This document shows, piece by piece, positions 8,386 to 15,741 of a DNA stretch of 20,683 bases. The DNA is taken from positions 1 to 20,683 of the forward strand of contig CAUJFU010000298.1 of NCBI GenBank assembly GCA_963169055.1, in the 5' to 3' direction. Position 1 is the stretch's first letter, and every line of letters begins with the position of its first letter. The notes under the pieces were generated by a model, which was not told the DNA's origin, did no database searches, and worked only from the letters and a program-made list of their open reading frames with translations. The position numbers were made by a program, and so were the translations under genes. This DNA is from Myxococcota bacterium (GTDB lineage: Bacteria > Myxococcota_C > UBA6777).

Positions 8386-9831
8386 TCAAATCAAGGCGCT
8401 GATATCGTCGTAGGAGCGGTTGCTATCGTCATAAAACGGTGTCCCCACGCGATGCAAACGAATGCTGTTTTCCGAGACGATGACGACGCAATCTTCGCTC
8501 TCTGCGAGATGATAGCGGCAAAGAAACTTATCCATTTGCGGGATCATCTCTTCGAGCGGTCCCAGCTCGTTTTCCCAAACAAACGATCGCGTTCCCCAGT
8601 ACGAGATCATCCGCCGCGCCACCACAGGCGAAGGGGTAAAAGCTACGATCTCGGCGCTCGGTCGATACGAACTCACCAACCGTGCGGTGGTTCCCGTGTA
8701 TGTGAACACAACAAGCGCCCGTGCATTGAGCGTTTTGGCGATCAACGCTGCGGCTTTGGCGATCAGGTTTCGGAAAGGCTTGGGATCTTGGATCAGATCG
8801 GGAGGTTGAGCCGCACGCGCATGAGACGCTCGTTCTGCTGCACAAATAATCCGCGACATCATTTCCACCGACTGAACGGGATAACGGCCCGATGCAGACT
8901 CCGCGCTCAACATCAGCGCGTCCGTTCCATCGAACACAGCGTTGGCGACATCGGAAGCTTCGGCGCGAGTGGGCATCGTGCCTTCGGTCATCGACTCCAA
9001 CATCTGCGTCGCGGTGATCACCAGCTTTCCGCGTCGATTGGCTTCTTCGATCACGCGCTTTTGCAAGATCGGCACTTCTTCTGTGCTCATCTCGACCGCA
9101 AGATCGCCGCGTGCCACCATCACACCATCCGATTCAGCCAAGATCTCGTGCAAATTTTCGATGGCTTCGGGCTTTTCGATCTTTGCGATCACTTGAACCT
9201 GACGGCCTGATGCCGCGATCGCTCGGCGCAACCTTGTGATATCGCGTGCATCTCGAACAAAAGAAAGCGCCACCAAATCGACGCCCAACTCCAAACCAAA
9301 CTTCAAGTGTTCGTGATCTTTTTCCGTAAAAGAGGGGATGCTCAACGTCGACTCGGGCAGATTCAGCCCCTTGCGCCCGTACAAATTCCCTCCCACGATA
9401 ACTTCGCAATGCACGCTCTGCCCGTCGACTTCGTTGACGCGCAAAACTACTTTTCCGTCGTCGATCAGCACCTTCTCGCCCTGCCGAACGTCCCGTGGCA
9501 ACGCTTCAAATGTCGTATAGGCACGCTTTTCGTCCCCTTCTCCATCACCCACCTGCAACGTAAAGAGATCGCGTTCCTTGAGCACCACGCCCTCTTTCAT
9601 CGTACCGATGCGGATCTTTGGACCGGGAAGATCCTGCAAGATCGCCACTTGGCGTCCCAGACGTTCCGAAACACGACGGATGCTTTTGTAGACCTCGGCG
9701 TGCATCTTGTGCGAACCATGCGAAAAATTCAGGCGCGCCACGTTCATCCCCGCCCACACCAACGCTTCGATCTGTTCTTCTGTACTCGAACTCGGCCCCA
9801 ATGTGGCCACTATCTTTGCTCGCCGTGTCAA
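8386..9831 (-). CDS. pyk: Pyruvate kinase
   Basis: Catalyses phosphoenolpyruvate + ADP to pyruvate + ATP, the last step of glycolysis, in the cytoplasm. The 481-residue length and architecture are standard: TIM-barrel A domain beginning KIVATLGPSS, NFSHG near residue 37, B-domain entry at LQDLPGPKIRIG, the active-site Lys in VIAKIEKPEA, MVARGDLAVE, ITATQMLESM, NAVFDGTDALMLS, and a C-terminal regulatory domain (residues about 350-481). The loop reads GDLAVE where many bacterial enzymes have GDLGVE. The start is a TTG at 9831, chosen because AAGGAG lies seven bases upstream and the protein begins directly at the conserved core. The gene is divergent from the small membrane protein gene at 10018 and has a leader with a hairpin. 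It is probably independent of the downstream PEGA cluster, which has its own promoter. Confidence 0.97.
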   Translation of the reverse strand: MTRRAKIVATLGPSSSTEEQIEALVWAGMNVARLNFSHGSHKMHAEVYKSIRRVSERLGRQVAILQDLPGPKIRIGTMKEGVVLKERDLFTLQVGDGEGDEKRAYTTFEALPRDVRQGEKVLIDDGKVVLRVNEVDGQSVHCEVIVGGNLYGRKGLNLPESTLSIPSFTEKDHEHLKFGLELGVDLVALSFVRDARDITRLRRAIAASGRQVQVIAKIEKPEAIENLHEILAESDGVMVARGDLAVEMSTEEVPILQKRVIEEANRRGKLVITATQMLESMTEGTMPTRAEASDVANAVFDGTDALMLSAESASGRYPVQSVEMMSRIICAAERASHARAAQPPDLIQDPKPFRNLIAKAAALIAKTLNARALVVFTYTGTTARLVSSYRPSAEIVAFTPSPVVARRMISYWGTRSFVWENELGPLEEMIPQMDKFLCRYHLAESEDCVVIVSENSIRLHRVGTPFYDDSNRSYDDISALI

Positions 9832-9859
9832 CTCAACTCTCCTTACTTTAACGATCTAC

Positions 9860-9900
9860 AAGGCCCCTTCCCTCCGCGCTTGTTCGCGCCAACGGGCCTT
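9860..9900 (-). promoter_or_regulatory. Stable nested hairpin in the pyk leader
   Basis: On the minus strand AAGGCCC (9900-9894) pairs with GGGCCTT (9866-9860), and inside it GCGC (9889-9886) pairs with GCGC (9879-9876) around the loop GAACAA. The structure ends about 28 bases before the TTG start and about 14 bases before the ribosome site. It could affect translation or mRNA stability. There is no T-run, so it is not a typical terminator. Function is unproven. Confidence 0.35.
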
Positions 9901-9948
9901 CTCTCTCACATTGACAGCGCACGGAGGATAATCTACCCTCCCCCCCAA

Positions 9949-9978
9949 TTGCAACTCTTCTCCAAAAGAAATAATTAT
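9949..9978 (+). promoter_or_regulatory. Weak candidate promoter in the pyk / small membrane gene divergent gap
   Basis: The gap 9832-10017 must hold both promoters. On the plus strand TTGCAA (9949-9954) is followed, 18 bases on, by AATTAT (9973-9978), a moderate match. Nearby, GGAGG (9923-9927) faces CCTCC (9937-9941), an operator-like inverted repeat beside a run of C. TTGACA at 9911 has no good partner. No clear pyk promoter could be picked. Confidence 0.25.
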
Positions 9979-10017
9979 GAATTTCCATTCATTTAGCGCA
10001 TCACGGAGAGACGGCGG

Positions 10018-10371
10018 ATGCAAGATCAAGACAAGATCCCTGTGTTTTTGAGTTATTTGGGGTTTGTTGGTTTCGTTCCCCCCTTCGCAGCGTATTTTTT
10101 GCTTGCGAAGAGTCCGTATGCTCGCTTTCATGCACAACAAGGCATCCTGATGACGCTGTGCTTTTTGGTGGGGGGGCTTGTTTTGGGGGGAGCGCGGTGG
10201 GCCTTGGCCTTCCAAGGTGTTTCCTTGCGTGTGGTTTACCTCATCGCCTTTCTTTGGTTTATTCTCTTCATCATGTGCAATTTGTTTGCAGCCGTTCTTG
10301 GGTTATGGGGACGCACATGGAAGTTTCCCTTGCTTCATCGCATGATACGCATTGCCCCCCCCTTGGTCTGA
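10018..10371 (+). CDS. Small membrane protein, DUF4870 (Tic20-like) type
   Basis: A 117-residue, very hydrophobic protein with about three membrane segments: residues 8-28 (PVFLSYLGFVGFVPPFAAYF), 42-60 and 68-98. The motif pattern of an early LSYLG, then a basic loop with YARFHAQQG before the second helix, is typical of DUF4870/Tic20-like proteins of bacteria. Their function is not well defined. The ATG has GGAG upstream (cacGGAGAGacggcgg). The gene is divergent from pyk. The next gene along, ffh, has its own promoter about 190 bp away, so this is probably a single-gene unit. Family assignment is by motif only. Confidence 0.75.
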   Translation: MQDQDKIPVFLSYLGFVGFVPPFAAYFLLAKSPYARFHAQQGILMTLCFLVGGLVLGGARWALAFQGVSLRVVYLIAFLWFILFIMCNLFAAVLGLWGRTWKFPLLHRMIRIAPPLV

Positions 10372-10415
10372 TCTCAACCCAACGTCACAGGAAACCACGA
10401 GATAAAGTAGGCCCC

Positions 10416-10676
10416 ATGTCCCCAGACCTCTTCCGAAAAGAATTCCTTTGGCTTGCGCTGGGTGTCGCATTTCTCACGCTGCTGTTTTTGCGTTCTTGCC
10501 CTGCTTCGCCGCCACCACCCGTACAAAAACGCTCCGCCCGCCTGCCTGTTCTGATTTTTCAGTTGACAAGCACACAAGGGCTAGGCATTATCTCTGCCCT
10601 CAGAGAGAAGGCACCTGTGCCATCGCCATGGGCAGTTCGCTTCCCCCGACACAACGCGAAGCTACCACCCACCTGA
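10416..10676 (+). CDS. Possible small membrane-anchored protein, doubtful
   Basis: An 86-codon frame with an N-terminal hydrophobic segment (FLWLALGVAFLTLLFLRSC, about residues 10-28) after a short charged start, then a Pro-rich stretch (PASPPPPV) and no recognisable domain. The start ATG has only a weak aGTAGG site five bases before it. The candidate ffh promoter at 10563-10591 lies inside its 3' half, which argues that this stretch may be non-coding. It lies in the 409-base space between the DUF4870-like gene and ffh, where I see no better gene. It could be real as a small inner-membrane protein, or chance. Confidence 0.3.
   Translation: MSPDLFRKEFLWLALGVAFLTLLFLRSCPASPPPPVQKRSARLPVLIFQLTSTQGLGIISALREKAPVPSPWAVRFPRHNAKLPPT
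10563..10591 (+). promoter_or_regulatory. Candidate sigma70 promoter for ffh
   Basis: TTGACA (10563-10568), a 17-base spacer and CATTAT (10586-10591, four of six consensus positions). The start would fall near 10598, giving ffh a leader of about 180 bases. That leader contains CGCAAAC (10701-10707) facing GTTTGCG (10720-10726), a 7-bp hairpin with a 12-base loop. Confidence 0.5.
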
Positions 10677-10780
10677 CGCCCCCTATCCTTTAACACACAA
10701 CGCAAACCTCCGCCGTGTTGTTTGCGCTCGATCCCTGATCGCGATCCAAGCGCAAGCGGATGTTTCTGTGCAGAGAGACC

Positions 10781-12154
10781 ATGTTTGAAAGCCTAACAAG
10801 CAAACTTGAGGACACCTTTCGCAAACTGCGTGGGCAAGGCAAACTCAACGAAAAGAACATCCAAGACGCGCTCAAAGATGTGCGGATGAGCCTGCTCGAG
10901 GCGGATGTCAATTTCAAAGTGGTTAAGCAATTCATCCAAGATATCAGCGAACGCTCCGTTGGTACCGAGGTGATGAAATCCCTGACTCCTGGCCAACAAT
11001 TCATCAAGATCGTCCACGACGAGATGATCCGTTTGCTTGGTTCCGAAGAAGAAACTGCCCTCGATCTCGCTCACAAACCCCCCGTCGCGATCATGGTCGT
11101 CGGCCTCCAAGGTTCGGGAAAAACCACCACCTGCGGCAAAATGGCCTATATGCTCAAAAAGCAAAAGCGCCGACCTTATCTCGTCCCCGCAGACGTGTAC
11201 CGACCCGCCGCCATCAGCCAGCTCAAAACGCTCGCCAAGCAGATCGGCGTTGATGTCTGGGATACCAACCCCGAAGATGATCCCGTCGATGTCATCGAAG
11301 CCGCCCTCAGCTACGCACGCAAAAACGGATACGATACCCTGATCGTCGATACCGCTGGACGCCTCCACATCGACGAAGACATGATGGCAGAGATCGCCGA
11401 TATCAAAGAAGCGCTCGATCCAAAAGAGGTCTTGTTTGTCGCGGACGCCATGACCGGCCAAGACGCCGTACAAGTCGCCAATACCTTCATCGATCACCTG
11501 TCCATCACAGGCGTCGTCCTCACCAAAATGGACGGAGATGCTCGCGGTGGTGCGGCGCTTTCCATCCGTTCGGTCACGGGAAAACCCGTAAAGCTCGTTG
11601 GGATGGGCGAAAAGGTCGATCGCCTCGAACGCTTTTATCCTGATCGGATCGCCTCCCGCATCCTCGGGATGGGTGATGTCCTTTCTTTGATCGAGAAAGC
11701 CCAAGAAAACTACGACGCAAGCAAGGCCGAAGACCTTCAACGCAAGCTTGTCGAAGACGACTTCACGCTTGAAGACTTTCTCCAACACATGCAACAACTC
11801 CGCAATATGGGGCCGATCACTGATCTTCTCGACAAGATCCCTGGCATGAGCCAACAAATGAAACAGATCGACCTCACCAAAAACGACCCCGAAAAGCAGA
11901 TGCGACGGGTCGAAGCGATCATCCTCTCCATGACTCCCGAAGAACGGCGAAACCACAACATCCTCAACGGTAGCCGACGCAAGCGCATTGCTCGCGGAAG
12001 CGGTACCCAAGTTCAAGACGTCAATCAACTCATGAAGGACTTCTTGGAAATGAAGAAGATGATGCGGCGCCTTAAAAAATTCGGTATGTTCGGTGGCGGC
12101 GGAGGCATCGGACAAAAAGTTCGTGGCCTCTTAAAAGGCAAAAAGAAGAAATAA
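10781..12154 (+). CDS. ffh: Signal recognition particle GTPase Ffh (SRP54)
   Basis: Ffh binds 4.5S RNA and signal sequences of nascent membrane proteins and, with FtsY, delivers ribosomes to the Sec translocon. The N domain (residues 1-95) is followed by the G domain with the P-loop [10 protein letters not shown] (108-117), DTAGRLH, and [14 protein letters not shown], then the Met-rich M domain (from about 300: [40 protein letters not shown]). It ends in a Gly-rich hinge and a Lys-rich tail. The 457-residue length is typical. I start at the ATG at 10781 (purine-rich agagaga upstream, canonical MFESLTSKL) rather than a codon 21 bases earlier. It heads the ribosome-maturation cluster, with rpsP 71 bp downstream; a short hairpin (12176-12189) lies between. 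Confidence 0.98.
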   Translation: MFESLTSKLEDTFRKLRGQGKLNEKNIQDALKDVRMSLLEADVNFKVVKQFIQDISERSVGTEVMKSLTPGQQFIKIVHDEMIRLLGSEEETALDLAHKPPVAIMVVGLQGSGKTTTCGKMAYMLKKQKRRPYLVPADVYRPAAISQLKTLAKQIGVDVWDTNPEDDPVDVIEAALSYARKNGYDTLIVDTAGRLHIDEDMMAEIADIKEALDPKEVLFVADAMTGQDAVQVANTFIDHLSITGVVLTKMDGDARGGAALSIRSVTGKPVKLVGMGEKVDRLERFYPDRIASRILGMGDVLSLIEKAQENYDASKAEDLQRKLVEDDFTLEDFLQHMQQLRNMGPITDLLDKIPGMSQQMKQIDLTKNDPEKQMRRVEAIILSMTPEERRNHNILNGSRRKRIARGSGTQVQDVNQLMKDFLEMKKMMRRLKKFGMFGGGGGIGQKVRGLLKGKKKK

Positions 12155-12225
12155 TCCCCTTCATTCACTTGTACCGCGCTGTGCGCAGCGTATACAACCG
12201 CTTTATCACCCAAAAGGAGTTTCTC

Positions 12226-12480
12226 ATGGTCAAGATTCGTTTGGCTCGCTATGGCTCGAAAAAACACCCCGTCTACCGTGTCGTCGTATGTGACGAACGC
12301 GCCCCTCGTGATGGCCGTTTTATCGAGCGTGTGGGCTTCTTTAATCCCCATATCGACACCGATGCTTCTCTCCAACTCAACCTTGAACGCGTTCAACATT
12401 GGATCAAAAACGGCGCACAGCCCACAGACAAAGTCAAAAGCTTGATCGCTCGCCTCAACAAAGCCGTTGCAGCCGCCTAA
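12226..12480 (+). CDS. rpsP: 30S ribosomal protein S16
   Basis: Component of the small subunit body, needed for 30S assembly. The 84-residue protein shows the full S16 signature: [20 protein letters not shown], then [14 protein letters not shown], and a C-terminal part with [12 protein letters not shown]. The ATG has a strong AAAAGGAG six bases upstream; an upstream in-frame start at 12169 lacks such support. It sits between ffh and khpA. The 288-base gap after it has a tandem direct repeat (gatcaatcaaa twice, 12521-12542), a 7-bp hairpin (12560-12566 with 12583-12589) and a candidate promoter, so rpsP may end a transcript with ffh. Confidence 0.98.
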   Translation: MVKIRLARYGSKKHPVYRVVVCDERAPRDGRFIERVGFFNPHIDTDASLQLNLERVQHWIKNGAQPTDKVKSLIARLNKAVAAA

Positions 12481-12623
12481 TCTACAGCTTCTCCCTCGAC
12501 CTCAAAAAGTTCCCACCGCTGATCAATCAAAGATCAATCAAAACTTGATCGAAACCATCACAGCGCTCCCACGTCTACAAACGCGCTGTTTCTGTGCCCC
12601 GCTCACAAAGGTGGAATCCACCC

Positions 12624-12651
12624 TTGACCCAACGATCGAACGATCTATGTT
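12624..12651 (+). promoter_or_regulatory. Candidate promoter for khpA-rimM-trmD
   Basis: TTGACC (12624-12629), 16 bases, TATGTT (12646-12651). Five and four consensus matches. The spacer contains the near-palindrome cgatcgaacgatc. It lies in the rpsP-khpA gap, about 115 bases before khpA, in a stretch where I see no gene. Confidence 0.35.
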
Positions 12652-12768
12652 TAGGGGACGGAAGCGGCCCTGCTGGGACACTTGCTGCGCCACATTGTAC
12701 ATGCGCACGATGCACCGTCCTGTTGTCGAATCGCCATGCGGCATGCCCTAACTATCGAGAGGTGGAAG

Positions 12769-13002
12769 ATGCTTAAGGAACTTGTTGAGTTCATCGCGAA
12801 GGCTCTGGTGGATCACCCCGATCAAGTCAAAGTTATCGAAATCGAAGGGGAACAAACCTCAGTCATCGAACTGAAGGTCGCCAAAGAAGATCTTGGAAAA
12901 GTCATCGGAAAACAAGGACGCACGGCGCGAGCCATTCGTACCATCCTCAGCGCTGCCTCTACCAAACTGCGCAAGCGCTGTGTCCTTGAGATCATCGAAT
13001 AA
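12769..13002 (+). CDS. khpA: KH-domain RNA-binding protein KhpA (YlqC family)
   Basis: A 77-residue single type-II-like KH domain protein. The GXXG RNA-binding loop is GKQG at residues 47-50 ([19 protein letters not shown]), preceded by the typical [18 protein letters not shown] start and followed by a helix and a last strand CVLEIIE. Family members bind RNA, often with KhpB, and are found with rpsP and rimM in many bacteria. The ATG has GAGAGGTGG six bases upstream. It is followed by the first hairpin repeat and another palindrome before rimM, so the two genes are separated by about 170 structured bases. Confidence 0.95.
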   Translation: MLKELVEFIAKALVDHPDQVKVIEIEGEQTSVIELKVAKEDLGKVIGKQGRTARAIRTILSAASTKLRKRCVLEIIE

Positions 13003-13034
13003 CCTTTCTCCCTTCTCTTCCAAGCTTCTGTATC

Positions 13035-13066
13035 GTCCGTCCTTCGGGGCGGACGAGCATTGAAAC
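13035..13066 (+). repeat. UUCG-hairpin / GAGCATTGAAAC repeat, copy 1
   Basis: Stem GTCCGTCC, loop TTCG, stem GGGCGGAC, then GAGCATTGAAAC and an A/C-rich tail (aaacata). Compared with copy 2 the sixth base is T instead of C, which as RNA keeps pairing as a G-U wobble. It lies 33 bases after khpA. Confidence 0.8.
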
Positions 13067-13087
13067 AAACATACAGACAAACAAGCA

Positions 13088-13116
13088 AACGAGGTTGCAA
13101 ATTCGCCAACCTCGTT
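13088..13116 (+). terminator. Perfect 10-bp inverted repeat between the two hairpin repeats
   Basis: AACGAGGTTG (13088-13097) pairs perfectly with CAACCTCGTT (13107-13116) around a 9-base loop. It is followed by gcctttcc, a poor T-tract, so it may be a weak terminator or attenuator after khpA, or part of the repeat-rich leader of rimM. The terminator label is tentative. Confidence 0.35.
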
Positions 13117-13131
13117 GCCTTTCCTCGTAGC

Positions 13132-13163
13132 GTCCGCCCTTCGGGGCGGACGAGCATTGAAAC
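13132..13163 (+). repeat. UUCG-hairpin / GAGCATTGAAAC repeat, copy 2
   Basis: Perfect 8-bp stem GTCCGCCC / GGGCGGAC closed by TTCG, then GAGCATTGAAAC. Copies 1 and 2 differ at one of 32 bases, start 97 bases apart and are both followed by AAACA-rich sequence. This copy ends 11 bases before the annotated rimM ATG and could mask or replace its ribosome site. Confidence 0.8.
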
Positions 13164-13174
13164 AAACACCAAAC

Positions 13175-13948
13175 ATGACCAAACACAACCCTTCGCGGCC
13201 CACAACGCCCACTCCACCGCCGCGCCTCCCGCTGTTGCGCCCTTCCACAACCCAACCCAACCCCGCCACGTCCGCGCCTCCAACAGCGCGCCGACATGGG
13301 CCAACCGCCTCCACAAACCAACCCCACCCCGCCGCATCCGCGCCCTCCCCCTCCCCCAACATCAACCTGCCTCCGTTCGCAACGCACCAACCCACCGAAA
13401 AAGACTTGATCTCTCTCGGCTACATTACGCGTGCGCACGGCCTTGATGGAACGGTTCACCTTCACCTCCACAACCCCCACGGCGAGACCCTATTCGAGAT
13501 CGACTTCCTTTTGTTCAAGCGCGAAGGCGAAAAACGCTTCCGCAAAACAGGTATCCGCTTGTTTCGCGAACACTCCGACGGCTTTCTCTTGCAACTCGAA
13601 GGTGTCAACCATCGCGATCAAGCCGAAGCCCTCCGACGCACCGAGATCTTCGTCCAACGCGATCAACTTCCCCCGCTCAAAGATGGCGAATACTACTTCT
13701 TTCAACTCGAAGGTTTCCCCGTCTACAACGCACAAGACGAACTTCTTGGACACGTCCTCCACGTCCAAGAAGCACCCGCTCAAAATCTGTTGGTCATCCA
13801 AACCGCCCACGGCGAAGCCATGATCCCGATCGTGCCGGCCCTTGTCCCTTCCATCGATACCAAAGCTCGTCGCGTCGTCATCCATCCTATCCCCGGCCTT
13901 CTCCCAACGCCTGACGACACAGTTCCCCCCACCGAGCGAGTTCTATGA
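13175..13948 (+). CDS. rimM: 16S rRNA processing protein RimM, with unusual N-terminal extension
   Basis: RimM binds S19 and helps mature the 30S head. The core begins at ISLGYITRAHGLDGTVHLHL (about residue 79) and continues through the RimM N domain and the PRC-barrel (GEYYFFQLEGFPVYN...LGHVLHV, AHGEAMIPIVPALVPSID). The core is a normal 170-180 residues. From the ATG at 13175 it would carry a 77-residue Pro/Thr/Ala-rich, G-poor extension that includes a 22-codon duplication. There is no ribosome site at 13175; the hairpin repeat ends 11 bases before it. The only other start near the core is a TTG at 13406, giving MISLGYITRAHG with no obvious ribosome site. The true start is therefore undecided; the ATG is the conventional choice. 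Its stop overlaps the trmD start (ATGA), implying coupling. Confidence 0.9.
   Translation: MTKHNPSRPTTPTPPPRLPLLRPSTTQPNPATSAPPTARRHGPTASTNQPHPAASAPSPSPNINLPPFATHQPTEKDLISLGYITRAHGLDGTVHLHLHNPHGETLFEIDFLLFKREGEKRFRKTGIRLFREHSDGFLLQLEGVNHRDQAEALRRTEIFVQRDQLPPLKDGEYYFFQLEGFPVYNAQDELLGHVLHVQEAPAQNLLVIQTAHGEAMIPIVPALVPSIDTKARRVVIHPIPGLLPTPDDTVPPTERVL
13244..13352 (+). repeat. Frame-preserving 66-base imperfect duplication in the rimM extension
   Basis: The stretch starting at 13244 (tccacaacccaacc, then ccccgccacgtccgcgcctc) recurs 66 bases later at 13310 (tccacaaaccaacc, ccccgccgcatccgcgccct). As protein, STTQPNPATSAPP is followed by STNQPHPAASAPS, 22 residues apart. Most differences change the amino acid. 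The sequence is C-rich with few G. Confidence 0.7.
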
Positions 13949-14829
13949 CCGAAACCAAACGCTACCTTCTGCTCACCCTCTTCCCCGAGGTGGTTCCCGG
14001 CCCCTGTGGCATCGGTGTGGTCGGGCGTGCCGCAGAAAAGGGCTTGCTCCAATTTTCCGCCCTCAACCTCCGTGAGTACGGCGAAGGTAAACATCGTCTC
14101 GTCGACGACACTCCCTACGGCGGCGGCGATGGGATGGTCATGAAACCCGATCCGCTTGTGCGCGCCATCGAAGATGCTCGTGCCGCCATGCCTCTCGGTT
14201 CCCCCGTAATATTGATGAGTCCGCACGGTCCCCCCTTCAAACAATCGATTGCCCACGAACTCGCCGAACTGCCCGGCCTGATCATGGTGTGCGGAAGATA
14301 CGAAGGCATCGATCAGCGCGTTCGTACACACTTCGTTGATCGCGAATTATCCCTCGGCGACTTCGTTCTCTCCGGCGGTGAGGCCGCTGCCCTCGCCATC
14401 CTTGACGCAGTCGCTCGCCTTGTGCCCGGTGTTCTCGGAAATGCCGAGTCCATCCGCGAAGAATCCTTCCAACGACCCTTCCTTGAATACCCCCAATACA
14501 CACGCCCTCCCCTGTTTCGCGGCCTGCCCGTTCCTGACGTATTGCTCTCAGGAAACCACGCCCACATCCGACGGTGGCGACTTCGCGAAGCTCTCCGCGC
14601 TACGCTCCTCCACCGACCCGATCTCCTGCAACATGCAGATCTTACCCCCGAAGAAAAAAAACTCCTCACACAAGTTCAACAAGAAACCACTTCCACACAC
14701 CATGCGCCTACAACATCCGCATCGATCATCCAAACAATGACCCCACCACCTCCCCTTGCTTCGGGCTCTTCGGACGAACGACGCCTCTCCTCGGTTCCTC
14801 CCGATCCATCCGAGCAATCGAACCATTGA
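13945..14829 (+). CDS. trmD: tRNA (guanine-37-N1)-methyltransferase TrmD
   Basis: Methylates N1 of G37 next to the anticodon of tRNAs, using S-adenosylmethionine, to prevent frameshifting. It is a SPOUT trefoil-knot enzyme. Visible landmarks: LLTLFPEVVPGPCGIGVVGRA, DDTPYGGGDGMVMKPDPL, MVCGRYEGIDQRV, the knot LSLGDFVLSGGEAAALAILD, PGVLGN, EYPQYTRPP and VPDVLLSGNHAHIRRWR. The family core ends near residue 245; a Ser/Thr/Pro/His-rich tail of about 50 residues follows, with no known function. The start ATG overlaps the rimM stop. The next gene starts 45 bp downstream. TrmD is firmly identified. Confidence 0.98.
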   Translation: MTETKRYLLLTLFPEVVPGPCGIGVVGRAAEKGLLQFSALNLREYGEGKHRLVDDTPYGGGDGMVMKPDPLVRAIEDARAAMPLGSPVILMSPHGPPFKQSIAHELAELPGLIMVCGRYEGIDQRVRTHFVDRELSLGDFVLSGGEAAALAILDAVARLVPGVLGNAESIREESFQRPFLEYPQYTRPPLFRGLPVPDVLLSGNHAHIRRWRLREALRATLLHRPDLLQHADLTPEEKKLLTQVQQETTSTHHAPTTSASIIQTMTPPPPLASGSSDERRLSSVPPDPSEQSNH

Positions 14830-14874
14830 ATTCCATACACGCGCATTGACTCGCCCGATAGGAGGCATGATCCG

Positions 14875-15444
14875 ATGAAGCCGACAGCTCCCCTCTACCT
14901 CGCTCTCTTACATCATCCCGTCCTTGATCAACACGGCGAGATCATCACCACTGCCGTCACTAATCTCGATATCCATGATGGTGGCCGTATCGCCGCAACC
15001 TTCGGCATCCAACGCTACTTCCTCATCACACCCATCCTCGAACAACGCGCACTCGTCCACCGCGTCCGCTCCCACTGGGTTGAAGGCCCGGGCGCTCGCA
15101 AAAAAAGTGCTCGCCACACCGCGATGGCTCTTGTCGAACCCATCTGCGATCTCCAAGCCACCTGCGATCAGATCGAAGAGCGCGAAGGCTTGCGCCCCCG
15201 AATCATCGGCACCAGCGCACGCCCTCTCCCTGAAAAGAAAGTCTCATACGAAGATGCTCGCGGCCTCCTCCTCCAACAAGAAACCCCTCTGCTCTTGCTT
15301 TTTGGCACAGGATGGGGCATCGCTCCCTCGATCTCTCCATCCATCGACCTTTATCTCCCACCCATCTACGGACCCACCGAATTCAACCACCTTTCTGTTC
15401 GCTCCGCCATGTCCATCATTCTTGACCGCCTTCTCGGTTCTTAA
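14875..15444 (+). CDS. SPOUT-type RNA methyltransferase, COG4752 family
   Basis: A 189-residue protein matching the RNA methyltransferase family often placed between trmD and rplS in deltaproteobacteria and some thermophiles. It begins LYLALLHHPVLDQHGEIITTAVTNLDIHDGGR and ends in a knot-like region LLLLFGTGWGIAPS...DLYLPPIYGPTEFNHLSVRSAMSIILDRLL, where the GTGWG and NHLSVRSA motifs should form the AdoMet site. The target RNA is not known to me. The ATG is preceded by a perfect AGGAGG nine bases upstream, the best ribosome site in the cluster. It lies 45 bp after trmD and is followed by a 297-base gap with the rplS promoter and repeats. Confidence 0.88.
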   Translation: MKPTAPLYLALLHHPVLDQHGEIITTAVTNLDIHDGGRIAATFGIQRYFLITPILEQRALVHRVRSHWVEGPGARKKSARHTAMALVEPICDLQATCDQIEEREGLRPRIIGTSARPLPEKKVSYEDARGLLLQQETPLLLLFGTGWGIAPSISPSIDLYLPPIYGPTEFNHLSVRSAMSIILDRLLGS

Positions 15445-15478
15445 ACAACAAAAGTTCTTTCGCGATCAAAAAGAATCC

Positions 15479-15507
15479 TTGACAAGCGAATCGGCCTCCC
15501 TTATCCT
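15479..15507 (+). promoter_or_regulatory. Candidate sigma70 promoter for rplS
   Basis: TTGACA (15479-15484), 17-base spacer, TATCCT (15502-15507). It lies in the 297-base gap after the SPOUT methylase gene. The transcript would start near 15514 and carry the repeat cluster at 15625-15699 in its leader of about 230 bases. Confidence 0.5.
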
Positions 15508-15624
15508 CCCCGTCCTATTGCGCGCTTTGCTTGCGTTCGCCCACCCACAACACGATCCCTTCCCAACGGGATCTTCCCCAACACCCTTGTGGAGGCGCTC
15601 AAACACCAACCCATTCAAAGTAGC

Positions 15625-15699
15625 GTCCGCTCGAAGGACGAGCATTGAAACGCCGAAGGACGAGAATCGAAACGCCGAAGGGCGGACGAGCATTGAAGC
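15625..15699 (+). repeat. Three degenerate tandem copies of the GAGCATTGAAAC repeat
   Basis: Units at 15625-15651, 15652-15673 and 15674-15699. The first keeps GTCCGC...GGACGAGCATTGAAAC with a shortened hairpin; the second is gccgaaGGACGAGAATCGAAAC; the third is gccgaaggGCGGACGAGCATTGAAGC, followed by aaacaacaaacaaaca. The first shares the preceding TAGC with copy 2 in front of rimM. They sit in the rplS leader, 42 bases before its ATG. Confidence 0.7.
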
Positions 15700-15741
15700 A
15701 AACAACAAACAAACATTACGCATGACTTTGGAGCCAAGATC

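Noticed and set aside
10793-12115. Long open frame on the minus strand opposite ffh
   Set aside because: It mirrors ffh codon structure and has no recognisable domain; ffh is certain.
12481-12768. Possible tRNA or 4.5S RNA gene in the rpsP-khpA gap
   Set aside because: No cloverleaf, no T-loop consensus and no SRP RNA domain IV pattern could be seen.
13035-13163. Two 32-base repeats resembling CRISPR repeats
   Set aside because: Only two full copies with a 65-base, internally palindromic gap; further copies are degenerate and directly abutting, and no cas genes are present.
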